From NCBI GenBank assembly GCA_948956705.1, contig CARCZS010000008.1:6241-70240 (forward strand): a stretch of 64,000 nt of DNA, written 5' to 3'. Shown one piece after another: positions 8,975 through 17,556 of this stretch. This DNA is from an uncultured Phocaeicola sp. Its GTDB lineage: Bacteria; Bacteroidota; Bacteroidia; Bacteroidales; Bacteroidaceae. The position numbers and the translations under genes are program-made. How positions within the stretch are numbered: the stretch's first letter is position 1; each line of letters begins with the position of its first letter. The notes beneath the pieces are model-generated. The model was not told the DNA's origin and searched no databases. It saw only the letters and a list, made by a program, of their open reading frames with translations.

Positions 8975-9023
8975 TTGAAAAATGTGTAATTATCTGAAAC
9001 AGAGACGATAAAAAGAGAGTACA

Positions 9024-9524
9024 ATGGACTACCTGTTCCTACATCGCGACAAGCGCACCTTTACTTCCGAAAGGCAGAAGAATCTGCTCTTCCGGGCTGC
9101 CCATCTTTACTGGGAGCAGCAGTTTGCAGGCCGTAACGTGGAGCAGGCAAGGAAAGTCGATTGTGAGCTATATAAATATGTATTGTACTATTTGGAAGTG
9201 CGCCAGGTGTTCCTTGACCCGAAGCTCTCACTGAATAAGTTGAGCGATATGATTGAAACGAACCAGACTTATCTGTCCAATGTGGTGAACCGCTACTTCG
9301 GTTGCCACCTGAAAGATTTGGTGAACACATACCGCGTGGAATATGCCAAGGAACTGCTCCGGTCGGACATATATACGCTAGAGGAGCTGCCCCGGCGTTG
9401 CGGATTCCTGTCACGAAGCACATTCTACGCAGCTTTTAAGAAGGTAGCAGGCGTCTCTCCAAAAAGATATATGAAACAAGAACAGAGAGTGCCACAGCTC
9501 TCAGAACCGATAGAATATGTATAA
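9024..9524 (+). CDS. AraC-type DNA-binding regulator without sensor domain
   Basis: 166 residues. The second half is an AraC/XylS helix-turn-helix domain: LSLNKLSDMIETNQTYLSNV is the first helix-turn-helix (about 73-92) and LEELPRRCGFLSRSTFYAAF the second (about 119-138), ending in the family pattern GVSPKRY. The first 60 residues are short and unlike any known ligand-binding domain. It is the first gene behind the invertible promoter and lies 44 bases before the S-layer-type gene, so the two are probably one operon. A role in controlling its own operon or sister loci is inferred, not shown. The ATG at 9024 is used since the upstream region is the switch module. Confidence 0.85.
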   Translation: MDYLFLHRDKRTFTSERQKNLLFRAAHLYWEQQFAGRNVEQARKVDCELYKYVLYYLEVRQVFLDPKLSLNKLSDMIETNQTYLSNVVNRYFGCHLKDLVNTYRVEYAKELLRSDIYTLEELPRRCGFLSRSTFYAAFKKVAGVSPKRYMKQEQRVPQLSEPIEYV

Positions 9525-9568
9525 CCAATTTTAGTTTTTTAAATTTATAAATTTAAAGTTTTTCTATT

Positions 9569-12253
9569 ATGAACAAAAAGTTTTTAAGTGCAATCCTGTT
9601 CGGAGCCTTAATGGTTACCTCGACAGGAACATTTGTGTCTTGTAAAGACTACGATGATGACATCGATAACTTACAGGAACAAATTGACAAACTAGCGACC
9701 AAAGAAGATATGGAAGCTAAATTGTCTCAGATGCAGACAGCTATTGATGCTGCAAAATCAACTGCCGCAGATGCTTTGAAAAAGGCCGAAGCTGCCGGCA
9801 ATGCTGATGAAATTGCTGCATTGAAAGAACGTATCTCTAAGTTGGAAAAAGCTACTATCGATGTAGAAGCATTGAAGAAAGAACTGAAAGATGCTGTAAA
9901 CGAAGACATTACTGCTTTCCGCACAGAAATGCAAGATTTAATCAAGGAAGTAGAAGGTCTTGTAGGTAAAATCGCAGACATGGTTACCAGTGTAGAACTA
10001 GTAAAATCATTTGCTCTTGATTCTGAAACAGGATTCGATCCTATTACATTAAGTACAGCTATCGAAAAAGACAACGAATTCAGCAAAGACATTGCAGGAA
10101 AGATTACCTTTACAAAGGGGAATGAAGTACAGACTCCGGGCCAATTCCTGGTTCGCGTATCTCCGACCAACGCTGTTCTGACTGCTGATATGATTTCGCT
10201 GGTAAACAGCCAAGGCGAAAACTTGGATGAAATTCTGGAAGTGGTAAAAGTTGAGAAGTCTGACGTGCTGTTGAGCCGCGCTGCTAACGAAAGTGGCTTG
10301 TGGAACGTAACTGTTCAACTGAAGAACTACGGTGACGGAAAAGCATTCGCTGCTGCCACTACAACAGAGAAAGGCACAAAACAAATTTTGTTTGCTGCCC
10401 AAGTAAACAACACACTATCTACTTCTGACGTAAGATATGTAACTTCTTCTTACGACTTGACTTTAGGTTGGGAAGAATTCAAAGCTGCCAACAAACTAAA
10501 CTATTTCGTTGACGCTGAAAACATCAAGAACGTAAACAACCGTTACGATAAAAACAGTAAGTCTTTGAAAGAAACGACTGCTAACATTACATATAAAGAA
10601 TTAGTTTGGTCTGGTGGTGGTGCTGCTGTTGCAGGTAATGATAAAAACACAAAACAGGACGATAACCGTTCTTCACAGAATGTATATCCCGCTGTACAAG
10701 GACAAGCTTTAAAAATTGCGCTGTCTTCTTCTGACGATAAAGTAGTTGCTCCTACAAATATCAGAGCCATCTACGTTGTATTGGATAAGCAGAATGCTGT
10801 TGAATCAGCTCCGTCAGAATTGAACGCATGGAACAGCTATACTTATACAGGTTTGAACACCGTAGTTGAAGGAACTTCTACAGAAATTACGATTGACAGC
10901 AAATCAGCTATCAACGATATCATCGGTTTCCGTGTATTCGCTGTTAACTATGATGGTACTTTGGTTGACCCGGACGGTAAAGCATTCTATGTAAACTTGG
11001 GTGATGCAAGCAAAGACTGGAATGCTACAGCTACTAAGATTACCGCTTTAGATCCGGCCAAGGTTACAACAGAAAAATCTGCATTGGTACCTGTTACCCT
11101 GACTAAGGTTAACGCAGCCAAGGCTACTTGGACAACAGACAAGATTGGTGAAAACGCACATATATTCGATGCATACTTTGTAGATGCAGAAGGCAAAGTT
11201 CTCTTCAACACTGCTGATTTGACTAGTATCCCCGCAGATTTCAGCAAGGTAGTTAAAGTTTACACTATGCCGACTATCAGCGACTGGACAAGCTACGAAG
11301 ATGATAAAGCTTACAGTGGTAAATTGACTCTAACAGCTGCAACAGGTCACGTGGTAGCTACCATGAATGTATCAATGACGAAAGCTGTTCCGAACACATT
11401 GCCCGAAGGCTTCTCATTAAAAGACAAGCAGGTCATCAACGGTATTTATAACTGCTACATGATTGCCGACAACTGGACTGCTGAAAAAGCTACATTGGGT
11501 GAAATGCCTGTAAAAAACTTCATCAATATCGGTAAGGGTGAAGCTGCTAAATATGAAGTAAAATTGTCAGATTCCCAGTATGATGCCGACAATAAGCTTG
11601 AAGCTCAAACTGTAACCGGTGATGCTTCTATCTCTGTAAAGGCTGAGTTCGTTGACAACAAGACACCACACGCTACCGTAGTTTCTTACAACTATGGATT
11701 GGTTTCTTCTAAGAAAGACGCTGAAGGTAACTTCATCCCTGTAGAAATCGAAGCTACTAATTTCAATACGGTTTATTGCTGCTTCTACAAGAAAGAAATT
11801 CACACTTGGGATTGGGCAACTAGAGCACAACTTGGTGGCGAGTATAATGAATTGAAAGATTCTAGCAAACCTGCTTCTGGTTACAAGAAAGATCCTCTGT
11901 CAACGACTCTGACTTATGGTAATCCTGTAGATGAGGATGGAAATGCTATTGAAACAGGAGCTTACAATGAAATGATTTTTGGTCAGAATGCTATTGACGG
12001 AACATTCTCTAAACTGTTGAGCGCTCCTTACGAAGGAAGTTTGGTTGTTAAGAGTGCTAAATTAGTTTCTGATGCAACTCAAAAGGAAGACTACTTCTCG
12101 GTAAGCACTGATTTGAAGTTTACAGCAATCAAGACTGATCTTGGTTCTAATCCGAAGGAAAATGTACCTTCTACATTGATTGTAACTTGTGTTGATTCTT
12201 ACGGACACGAAATTGTCATCTCATTGAAGATGACTGTTGCTCCTCGTAAGTAA
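9569..12253 (+). CDS. phase-variable S-layer-type surface lipoprotein
   Basis: 894 residues. A signal peptide ends in the lipobox VSC with the lipid-bearing cysteine at 25. It is followed by KDYDDDID, an acidic stretch of the kind that sends Bacteroidetes lipoproteins to the cell surface. Residues about 33-140 form a coiled coil rich in Ala, Lys and Glu. The rest is a long beta-rich region of probable repeated Ig-like domains. The N-terminus strongly resembles, from memory, the BT1927-type S-layer proteins of B. thetaiotaomicron, a family expressed through invertible promoters. The switch upstream fits this exactly. The protein probably coats the cell and shields it from complement, phage or host factors; that is inferred from the family. 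A bidirectional terminator follows. Confidence 0.85.
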   Translation: MNKKFLSAILFGALMVTSTGTFVSCKDYDDDIDNLQEQIDKLATKEDMEAKLSQMQTAIDAAKSTAADALKKAEAAGNADEIAALKERISKLEKATIDVEALKKELKDAVNEDITAFRTEMQDLIKEVEGLVGKIADMVTSVELVKSFALDSETGFDPITLSTAIEKDNEFSKDIAGKITFTKGNEVQTPGQFLVRVSPTNAVLTADMISLVNSQGENLDEILEVVKVEKSDVLLSRAANESGLWNVTVQLKNYGDGKAFAAATTTEKGTKQILFAAQVNNTLSTSDVRYVTSSYDLTLGWEEFKAANKLNYFVDAENIKNVNNRYDKNSKSLKETTANITYKELVWSGGGAAVAGNDKNTKQDDNRSSQNVYPAVQGQALKIALSSSDDKVVAPTNIRAIYVVLDKQNAVESAPSELNAWNSYTYTGLNTVVEGTSTEITIDSKSAINDIIGFRVFAVNYDGTLVDPDGKAFYVNLGDASKDWNATATKITALDPAKVTTEKSALVPVTLTKVNAAKATWTTDKIGENAHIFDAYFVDAEGKVLFNTADLTSIPADFSKVVKVYTMPTISDWTSYEDDKAYSGKLTLTAATGHVVATMNVSMTKAVPNTLPEGFSLKDKQVINGIYNCYMIADNWTAEKATLGEMPVKNFINIGKGEAAKYEVKLSDSQYDADNKLEAQTVTGDASISVKAEFVDNKTPHATVVSYNYGLVSSKKDAEGNFIPVEIEATNFNTVYCCFYKKEIHTWDWATRAQLGGEYNELKDSSKPASGYKKDPLSTTLTYGNPVDEDGNAIETGAYNEMIFGQNAIDGTFSKLLSAPYEGSLVVKSAKLVSDATQKEDYFSVSTDLKFTAIKTDLGSNPKENVPSTLIVTCVDSYGHEIVISLKMTVAPRK

Positions 12254-12289
12254 TTGAAACAACAGTCAATTCACACTCTAGAATAAGTT

Positions 12290-12309
12290 CTCCCTCATGC
12301 ATGAGGGAG
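12290..12309 (+). terminator. hairpin after the S-layer-type gene
   Basis: CTCCCTCATGCATGAGGGAG is a perfect 20-bp palindrome, 37 bases after the stop, followed by an AT-rich stretch. It can form a tight stem with a minimal loop. Confidence 0.6.
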
Positions 12310-12343
12310 CTTATATAATAGAAAAACTTTAAAAAACTATCGA

Positions 12344-12376
12344 AATCCTCGGCTTGTGATAAGTCGGGGATTTTTT
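12344..12376. terminator. bidirectional terminator between convergent genes
   Basis: Twelve-base arms (12344-12355 and 12361-12372) pair with two G-U wobbles around the loop GTGAT, followed by TTTTTT on the plus strand. It ends three bases before the stop of the leftward AAA gene, so it may serve both directions. Confidence 0.75.
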
Positions 12377-12378
12377 AA

Positions 12379-13932
12379 TTACTCTTCCACTATCCACTTT
12401 TCTATATTTCTTGTTTCCGCACTGAAGTTTACTCCTATTTTAAACAGTTTACGGCTGTCAAGTTCAAAAGGTTGTGCATAACGCTTTTCATTGATTTGTC
12501 GCAATGCTTCTTCTGCCGTTCCATCCAGTTTAAACTCCATTACATAAATAAAACGATCTGTCTGTAACACTAAATCCACACGCCCCCTAGCAGTGTGATA
12601 TTCCACTTTCACATAAAAGCCTACCAGCTTGAAGACAATAAAAAGAACGTTTTGATAATGAAGTTCCAATTCACGCACCATCTCATAAGGAGTATCTGCA
12701 AAGAAACTCTGCAAACGACGGAAAAAAGAATCATAATCACCAACTTCTACCTCATGGACAAACTTCTGTATTTCAAAGGGAGAATCCACTTTATTCACAT
12801 TGGCATAGAAAGGCAATAAAAAACGAATAAACCCTTCTTCCACCTCACGGTTTGGAAAACCTAAACGGTAAATGCCAAAACGCTCGTCATACCCTTTAAT
12901 AGTCAAATATCCGCTTTGATAAATCACCGGAATAGGATTGGTCGATTCTGAATCAATGCTATTCAACACCTGCGCATCCGTTTCTTCATGCGCCATCCGT
13001 TCCAGGTCATAATGATGTTTTTTCAGTAAAGTCACCAAATAGGTAGGTGTTCCCGTCTCAAACCAATAACTGCCAAATTCCCTCCTCTTGAAGGCACTAA
13101 GCAGACTGAAGGGATTATACATGCCTACAGAATTATGTGTAAAATGATAGCCGTCATAATTCCGTTTCAATTCATCACAAAGTTCATCGTAAGAGATGCC
13201 CCTCGCAGCAGCAAACACATGAAGCTCTTCCTCCAGATATTCATGTATTTCGTTGTCGCTGACACCGCATATCTCAATAAACTCATTCCACATGGATATA
13301 TCATCCAAATTATTCAAATCACTAAAGACACTGACCTTTCCAAATTTCGTTACCCCTGTCAACAAAGCAAACTTGATACAACTGTCCATCGTTTTCAGTA
13401 CTCCATAAAACGGCTTCAGCGTATTCCGATACTTTTCTTGAAGTTCCTTATTTCCAATTGCTTGCAACATCGGTTTATCATATTCATCCACAAGAATCGC
13501 CACTCGCTGTCCCGTCTTTTCACAAGCACGTTTCACAACTCCTTTAAAGCGCAGAGCCAAAGAAGTTTCAGACGGAGCCGCTCCGTAAAGGGCTTCCCAA
13601 TTAGTGAGATAGTCATTTAGAATATCATCCAAATCCTGTGCCGAATCATATTTTGAGATATTAAGGTCAATATGCAGAATAGGATATTGCACCCAGTCTT
13701 TCTCCAAACCGGCTATGGCCAGGCCGTCAAACAGTTCTTTCTTTCCCTGGAAATAAGCTTCCAACGTAGATATCAAAAGACTCTTTCCGAAACGGCGCGG
13801 ACGGCTGAGAAAATAATAACTTCCTGTTTTTACCAACTTATAAATCAAAGCTGTTTTATCAATATAAAGATAGCCGTCATTACGCAGCTTCTCAAAACTC
13901 TGTATTCCAATAGGATATAACTTGTTGCCCAT
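12379..13932 (-). CDS. AAA-ATPase-like / PD-(D/E)XK nuclease-like protein
   Basis: 517 residues, a very common multi-copy family in Bacteroides. The front is an AAA-ATPase-like domain that begins with GIQSFEKLRNDGYLYIDKT; its phosphate-binding loop is SRPRRFGKS (about 43-51) and the Walker B is ILVDEYDKP (about 145-153). The end carries a PD-(D/E)XK-type core with RVDLVLQ and YVMEFKLDG (about 448-472) holding the expected D and E-x-K residues. Function is unknown; the genes are scattered, possibly selfish or defence-related. Its -7 element TATCTTTG is 27 bases upstream. It is complete and lies between the S-layer operon and pdxB. Confidence 0.88.
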   Translation of the reverse strand: MGNKLYPIGIQSFEKLRNDGYLYIDKTALIYKLVKTGSYYFLSRPRRFGKSLLISTLEAYFQGKKELFDGLAIAGLEKDWVQYPILHIDLNISKYDSAQDLDDILNDYLTNWEALYGAAPSETSLALRFKGVVKRACEKTGQRVAILVDEYDKPMLQAIGNKELQEKYRNTLKPFYGVLKTMDSCIKFALLTGVTKFGKVSVFSDLNNLDDISMWNEFIEICGVSDNEIHEYLEEELHVFAAARGISYDELCDELKRNYDGYHFTHNSVGMYNPFSLLSAFKRREFGSYWFETGTPTYLVTLLKKHHYDLERMAHEETDAQVLNSIDSESTNPIPVIYQSGYLTIKGYDERFGIYRLGFPNREVEEGFIRFLLPFYANVNKVDSPFEIQKFVHEVEVGDYDSFFRRLQSFFADTPYEMVRELELHYQNVLFIVFKLVGFYVKVEYHTARGRVDLVLQTDRFIYVMEFKLDGTAEEALRQINEKRYAQPFELDSRKLFKIGVNFSAETRNIEKWIVEE

Positions 13933-13958
13933 AACTCATTGTTTTAACAGATAACACA

Positions 13959-13966
13959 CAAAGATA
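13959..13966 (-). promoter_or_regulatory. -7 element of the AAA/PD-(D/E)XK gene
   Basis: TATCTTTG on the minus strand, exact consensus, 27 bases upstream of the start codon. Confidence 0.6.
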
Positions 13967-13998
13967 AAGAATTCCTTCTCATGTTCAACCTTTTACAA

Positions 13999-15015
13999 CT
14001 ATAAAAGCTCTCTTCTCACCGGATAATTTCCTCTGAACTGTTCAAACTCTTCAGGCCGTTGCTTCAGCCAATCACTATCCCGCTGCGGATTATAAACCTG
14101 TAAGAAAGCTTCCTCTTTATCAGACGACAAAGTCATAGGCGGCATGGCAGGAGGAACAATCTCAAATGAAGCCTCTATATGAAAAAAACGACAAACGGCC
14201 TCCAGTGCCATACGAGTGGCATTCGCCTTTCCGTCGGCAGAATAACCGGCTATGTGAGGTGTTCCCAAAAACACGGTTTGCAACAGTTCAAGATTTATAT
14301 CAGGCTCGTGCTCCCATGTATCGATAATTGCCTCACTGACCTGTCCCGTTTTCAGAGCATTGAGCAGTGCCGGAGTGTCGATGACTTCTCCGCGACATGT
14401 ATTTATAATCACAGGACGACGCTGCAATGATGCAAAAAAAGAAGCATCCGCCAAATGAAAGGTCTTATACACCCCGGTGCGGTATAAAGGAGTATGGAAA
14501 GTGATAATATCGCATTCGCGCATCAAAGTCTGCAAATCGACAAAACCCTGTTCACCGCTGTCCTCACGGGGAGGGTCGTTCAGCAACACATTCATCCCCA
14601 AAGTCTCAGCCATCCGCCGGATGCGGCTACCCACATGGCCTACCCCCACAATACCCATACACATATTTTCCAGCTTCTTTCCGCGTAACCGTTTGAGCAG
14701 CAGAAGCGAAGCATGTACATATTGCTCCACTCCTCCGGCATTGCAGCCGGGACAGTTGCTCCATGCGATACCTGCCTCACGGCAATAATCCACATCGATA
14801 TGGTCAAAACCAATCGTCGCCGTTGCAATAAATTTCACGGAACTGCCCTCCAGCAATTCACGGTTACAATGGGTGCGTGTACGGACAATCAGAACATCGG
14901 CATCTTTTACATCCCGAGGCGTAAAAGCAGCACCCGGCAAATATACCACCTCATCGGCTATCTGCCCGACAGCTTCTTTAATATAGGGGATTTTATTGTC
15001 TACAATTACTTTCAT
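13999..15015 (-). CDS. pdxB: 4-phosphoerythronate dehydrogenase
   Basis: 338 residues. It oxidises 4-phosphoerythronate in the DXP-independent route to pyridoxal phosphate, in the cytosol. It is a D-2-hydroxyacid dehydrogenase with split catalytic and NAD-binding domains: the nucleotide-binding loop is GIVGVGHVGSRI (about 120-131), catalytic Arg is in TCRGEVID, and the catalytic His is in GTPHIAGYS. PdxB is favoured over SerA by the start (VDNKIPYIKEAV), the sequence GFDHIDVDYC and the short C-terminal extension with PP-type linker. Its promoter (TACCTTTG) faces away from the LPS cluster. Confidence 0.93.
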   Translation of the reverse strand: MKVIVDNKIPYIKEAVGQIADEVVYLPGAAFTPRDVKDADVLIVRTRTHCNRELLEGSSVKFIATATIGFDHIDVDYCREAGIAWSNCPGCNAGGVEQYVHASLLLLKRLRGKKLENMCMGIVGVGHVGSRIRRMAETLGMNVLLNDPPREDSGEQGFVDLQTLMRECDIITFHTPLYRTGVYKTFHLADASFFASLQRRPVIINTCRGEVIDTPALLNALKTGQVSEAIIDTWEHEPDINLELLQTVFLGTPHIAGYSADGKANATRMALEAVCRFFHIEASFEIVPPAMPPMTLSSDKEEAFLQVYNPQRDSDWLKQRPEEFEQFRGNYPVRRELL

Positions 15016-15039
15016 CTTCTAAAAAAACTAGGATTAGGA

Positions 15040-15047
15040 CAAAGGTA
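15040..15047 (-). promoter_or_regulatory. -7 element of pdxB
   Basis: TACCTTTG on the minus strand, exact consensus, 25 bases upstream of pdxB. Confidence 0.6.
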
Positions 15048-15091
15048 GACACTTTTACCGAATAATAATTGGTTGATTAGAAAAGTTTGCA

Positions 15092-15099
15092 TAGATTTG
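15092..15099 (+). promoter_or_regulatory. promoter of the LPS cluster, rightward arm
   Basis: TAGATTTG, exact -7 consensus, with TTG at 15069-15071 at a 20-base spacing as -33 part. The first gene starts 31 bases later. This is the likely main promoter for the genes from 15130 onward. Confidence 0.65.
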
Positions 15100-15129
15100 T
15101 CTTTCCAATAATTTTAAAACGAACAAGAT

Positions 15130-15735
15130 ATGAGTTTTACAGAACTATGCAAGCCCATTTTTGTGCAGTCTATCAATGACTATCACAAGACAGATAATGT
15201 TGATACTCCCATCAACAATCCTTATGAAGTGAAAAGCATCGAGTATTATCTTTATCTGAAAAACTGGATTGACACAGTACAATGGCACTTTGAAGACATT
15301 ATCCGCGACCCGCAGATTGACCCGGTGGAAGCATTGACACTGAAACGCCGTATCGACAAGTCCAATCAAGACCGTACTGATTTGGTGGAACTGATTGACA
15401 GCTATTTCCTTGACAAATATAAAGATGTAACAATACTGCCCGATGCAACGATTAATACCGAAAGTCCTGCATGGGCCATCGACCGCCTTTCTATTCTTGC
15501 ACTGAAAATCTATCACATGCGTCAGGAAGTGGAGCGCACTGATGTGTCTCCCGAACATCACGCACAATGTGAAAAGAAACTGAATATCCTGCTTGAACAG
15601 CAGAAAGACCTCTCATCCGCCATCGACCAATTGATAGCCGATATCGAAGCGGGCCGCAAGTATATGAAAGTATATAAGCAGATGAAGATGTATAACGATC
15701 CGGCATTGAACCCTGTTTTGTACGGAAAGAAATAA
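15130..15735 (+). CDS. DUF4254 protein
   Basis: 201 residues, soluble, mostly helical, no signal peptide. It belongs to DUF4254, a family that in Bacteroides usually stands next to a heptosyltransferase-like gene, as here (11 bases before GT9). Distinctive positions are the NPYEVKSIEYYLYLKNWIDTV-like front half and the conserved pair W-AIDRLSILALK-Y in the middle (about 117-131). Biochemical role unknown; a role in lipid A/core glycan assembly is inferred from context only. First gene of the rightward arm. Confidence 0.85.
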   Translation: MSFTELCKPIFVQSINDYHKTDNVDTPINNPYEVKSIEYYLYLKNWIDTVQWHFEDIIRDPQIDPVEALTLKRRIDKSNQDRTDLVELIDSYFLDKYKDVTILPDATINTESPAWAIDRLSILALKIYHMRQEVERTDVSPEHHAQCEKKLNILLEQQKDLSSAIDQLIADIEAGRKYMKVYKQMKMYNDPALNPVLYGKK

Positions 15736-15746
15736 ATGGTTCCCTC

Positions 15747-16778
15747 ATGGCTAAGATTCTGGTAATTCGTTTTTCAGCAATCGGCGATGTGGCAATGACC
15801 ATTCCGGTGATTTACTCATTCGCCGTTCAGTATCCTCAGCACCAAATTACAGTGCTGAGCCGCAATACGCTTGCGCCCCTGTTCAACGGATTACCTCCCA
15901 ATATCACTTTTCACGGAATGGATTTAAAGGGAGAACATGCAGGAATCATGGGACTGGAATGGATGTACAAGGATTTGAAGAAAGAGCATTTCGATGCCGT
16001 AGCGGATTTCCATGATGTATTGCGCAGCAAATATCTGCGGTTGAGATTCAGACTGGCCGGCGTGAAGGTGGCGCATCTGGACAAGGGACGCAGTGGAAAA
16101 AGGAAACTGGTACGCGTCAAGAACAAAGTGATGGAATGGCAGAAGTCGTCATTCCAACGATATGCCGAAGTCTTCCGAAACATTGGTTATCCGGTAGAAT
16201 TAAGTTTCCGGTCACTTTTTGGCAACGGCAAGGGAAGCATTTCGTGCATGCAACTGCTAACGGGCGACAAAGGTACAGACAAATGGATTGGAATTGCCCC
16301 GTTTGCAGCCCATGTAGGCAAGATATATCCTTTATCCAAACAAGAACAGGTCATCAGTTTACTATCTGAACGCAAGAATACGAAAATCCTGCTGTTCGGA
16401 GGAGGAGCTAAAGAGATTGAAGTACTGGCTAAATGGGAACGTCAATACCCCAACGTCATATCCACGGCAGGCAAACTGACACTGAACTCGGAATTGGCAC
16501 TTATGAGCCATCTGGACGTTATGCTGTCTATGGACTCTGCCAATATGCATCTGGCATCATTGGTAAACATTCCGGTGGTCTCCATTTGGGGAGCCACACA
16601 TCCATACGCCGGATTTATGGGATGGAAACAATTGCCCGACAATGCCGTACAGGTGGATTTACCGTGCCGTCCCTGTTCCATTTTCGGAAACAAACCCTGT
16701 TGGCGCAAGGACTATGCCTGTCTGCAGGGAGTCACTCCCGAAATGGTGGTACACCGTATTGAACAGGTTATCGATTAA
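15747..16778 (+). CDS. GT9 heptosyltransferase-like glycosyltransferase
   Basis: 343 residues, peripheral inner-membrane enzyme of family GT9. It begins with the typical RFSAIGDVAMTIPV (about 7-20), and the nucleotide-sugar-binding half has SMDSANMHLASL and the loop VSIWGATHP (about 273-281). Members transfer heptose or related sugars to the lipopolysaccharide inner core; the actual donor is unknown here because Bacteroides cores vary. Start ATG at 15747, 11 bases after the DUF4254 stop, and it overlaps nothing. The following kinase gene begins 22 bases after its stop. Confidence 0.9.
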   Translation: MAKILVIRFSAIGDVAMTIPVIYSFAVQYPQHQITVLSRNTLAPLFNGLPPNITFHGMDLKGEHAGIMGLEWMYKDLKKEHFDAVADFHDVLRSKYLRLRFRLAGVKVAHLDKGRSGKRKLVRVKNKVMEWQKSSFQRYAEVFRNIGYPVELSFRSLFGNGKGSISCMQLLTGDKGTDKWIGIAPFAAHVGKIYPLSKQEQVISLLSERKNTKILLFGGGAKEIEVLAKWERQYPNVISTAGKLTLNSELALMSHLDVMLSMDSANMHLASLVNIPVVSIWGATHPYAGFMGWKQLPDNAVQVDLPCRPCSIFGNKPCWRKDYACLQGVTPEMVVHRIEQVID

Positions 16779-16800
16779 AGAAAGAATAAACCAACGCTCT

Positions 16801-17550
16801 ATGAAAATAGTAATTCATCCCGATTTTATGCAGACTGCCGATTTTATCAGGCAGCTACCCCAACACTTTGCACAAGAAGGGGAGCTGTTGTATGAAGGTA
16901 GAAATGAAGTCAGACGGTATCGGGTGAAGGACGAATGGTTGGTAGTGAAAAGATACAAGCAGCCCAATATCATTCAACGGATTGTCTACACCTTTTTCAA
17001 GAAAAGTAAAACGGAACGGGCTTACCTCTTTGCCGGCATATTGCGCCAGAGAGGTTTTGACACCCCGCACGAAGTGGCTTATATTGAAAAGAAAAGAGGA
17101 GGATTGTTTCTCGACGGATATTTTATCTCTACCCAGTGCGACTACCCTCCCCTGTCCAAAGTGCTGTGGCAACGCCAGTTCGACAAGCATGCCGCCGACG
17201 AGCTTGCTGCATTTATGGTACGGTTGCACGAAAAAGGAGTGTTACACGGTGATTTGAATCTGACCAATATACTTTATTGTACAGACAAAGACAGCCATTA
17301 CCATTTCACCTTAATTGATACTAACCGTTCCAAGTTTAAATCCTCCCTCACCCGAAAGGAGTGTCTGGAGAATCTGAAACGTCTCACACACAGCAAAGCC
17401 CTCCTGCGGTATGTGGTGATGCAATATGCTAATTTGAGAGGATGGCCTCCAAGAGAATGTGCTTTGGAAGTATTTCAGTTCCTTCTTCAGTTCGAACACA
17501 AACGACGAAGAAAACGCAGACTCCAGGCATTAATCGGAATAAAAAAGTAA
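16801..17550 (+). CDS. lipopolysaccharide kinase, InaA/Kdo-kinase family
   Basis: 249 residues from ATG 16801; an upstream in-frame ATG at 16642 would lie deep inside the GT9 gene and is rejected. The protein is a small eukaryotic-type kinase fold: catalytic loop LHGDLNLTNIL (HGD at 149-151) and the metal-binding segment LIDTNR (about 171-176). Such kinases phosphorylate Kdo or heptose of the inner core on the cytosolic face. The neighbours GT9 and an LpxL-type acyltransferase fit this. The basic C-terminus (HKRRRKRRLQ) probably helps binding to the membrane. Confidence 0.85.
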   Translation: MKIVIHPDFMQTADFIRQLPQHFAQEGELLYEGRNEVRRYRVKDEWLVVKRYKQPNIIQRIVYTFFKKSKTERAYLFAGILRQRGFDTPHEVAYIEKKRGGLFLDGYFISTQCDYPPLSKVLWQRQFDKHAADELAAFMVRLHEKGVLHGDLNLTNILYCTDKDSHYHFTLIDTNRSKFKSSLTRKECLENLKRLTHSKALLRYVVMQYANLRGWPPRECALEVFQFLLQFEHKRRRKRRLQALIGIKK

Positions 17551-17556
17551 CAGACA

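Larger units (their letters stand above)
8641..8977 (+). repeat. direct repeat, copy 1 (phase-switch module)
   Basis: Matches 63661-64000 at a fixed offset of 55,023. From 8752 to 8977 I count only five differences over 226 bases. From 8641 to 8751 the two copies are clearly related but more diverged. The copy at the right end is cut by the window edge. Confidence 0.93.
8227..9023. other. intergenic region holding the phase switch
   Basis: About 800 bases without a convincing gene. From left to right it holds the promoter of the leftward gene, an inverted repeat (8468-8477 with 8513-8522), a stretch that looks like decayed coding sequence (8641-8750), and then the invertible promoter module (8748-8958) and a small hairpin (8959-8974). 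The right part is repeated at the window end. Confidence 0.8.

Noticed and set aside
8227..9023. Recombinase gene for the switch
   Set aside because: No tyrosine or serine recombinase motifs in this gap or elsewhere in the window; the enzyme must be encoded elsewhere.
12379..13932. Transposase or mobile-element call for the AAA/PD-(D/E)XK gene
   Set aside because: No inverted terminal repeats or target duplication around it, and the motifs fit the AAA-ATPase-like family.
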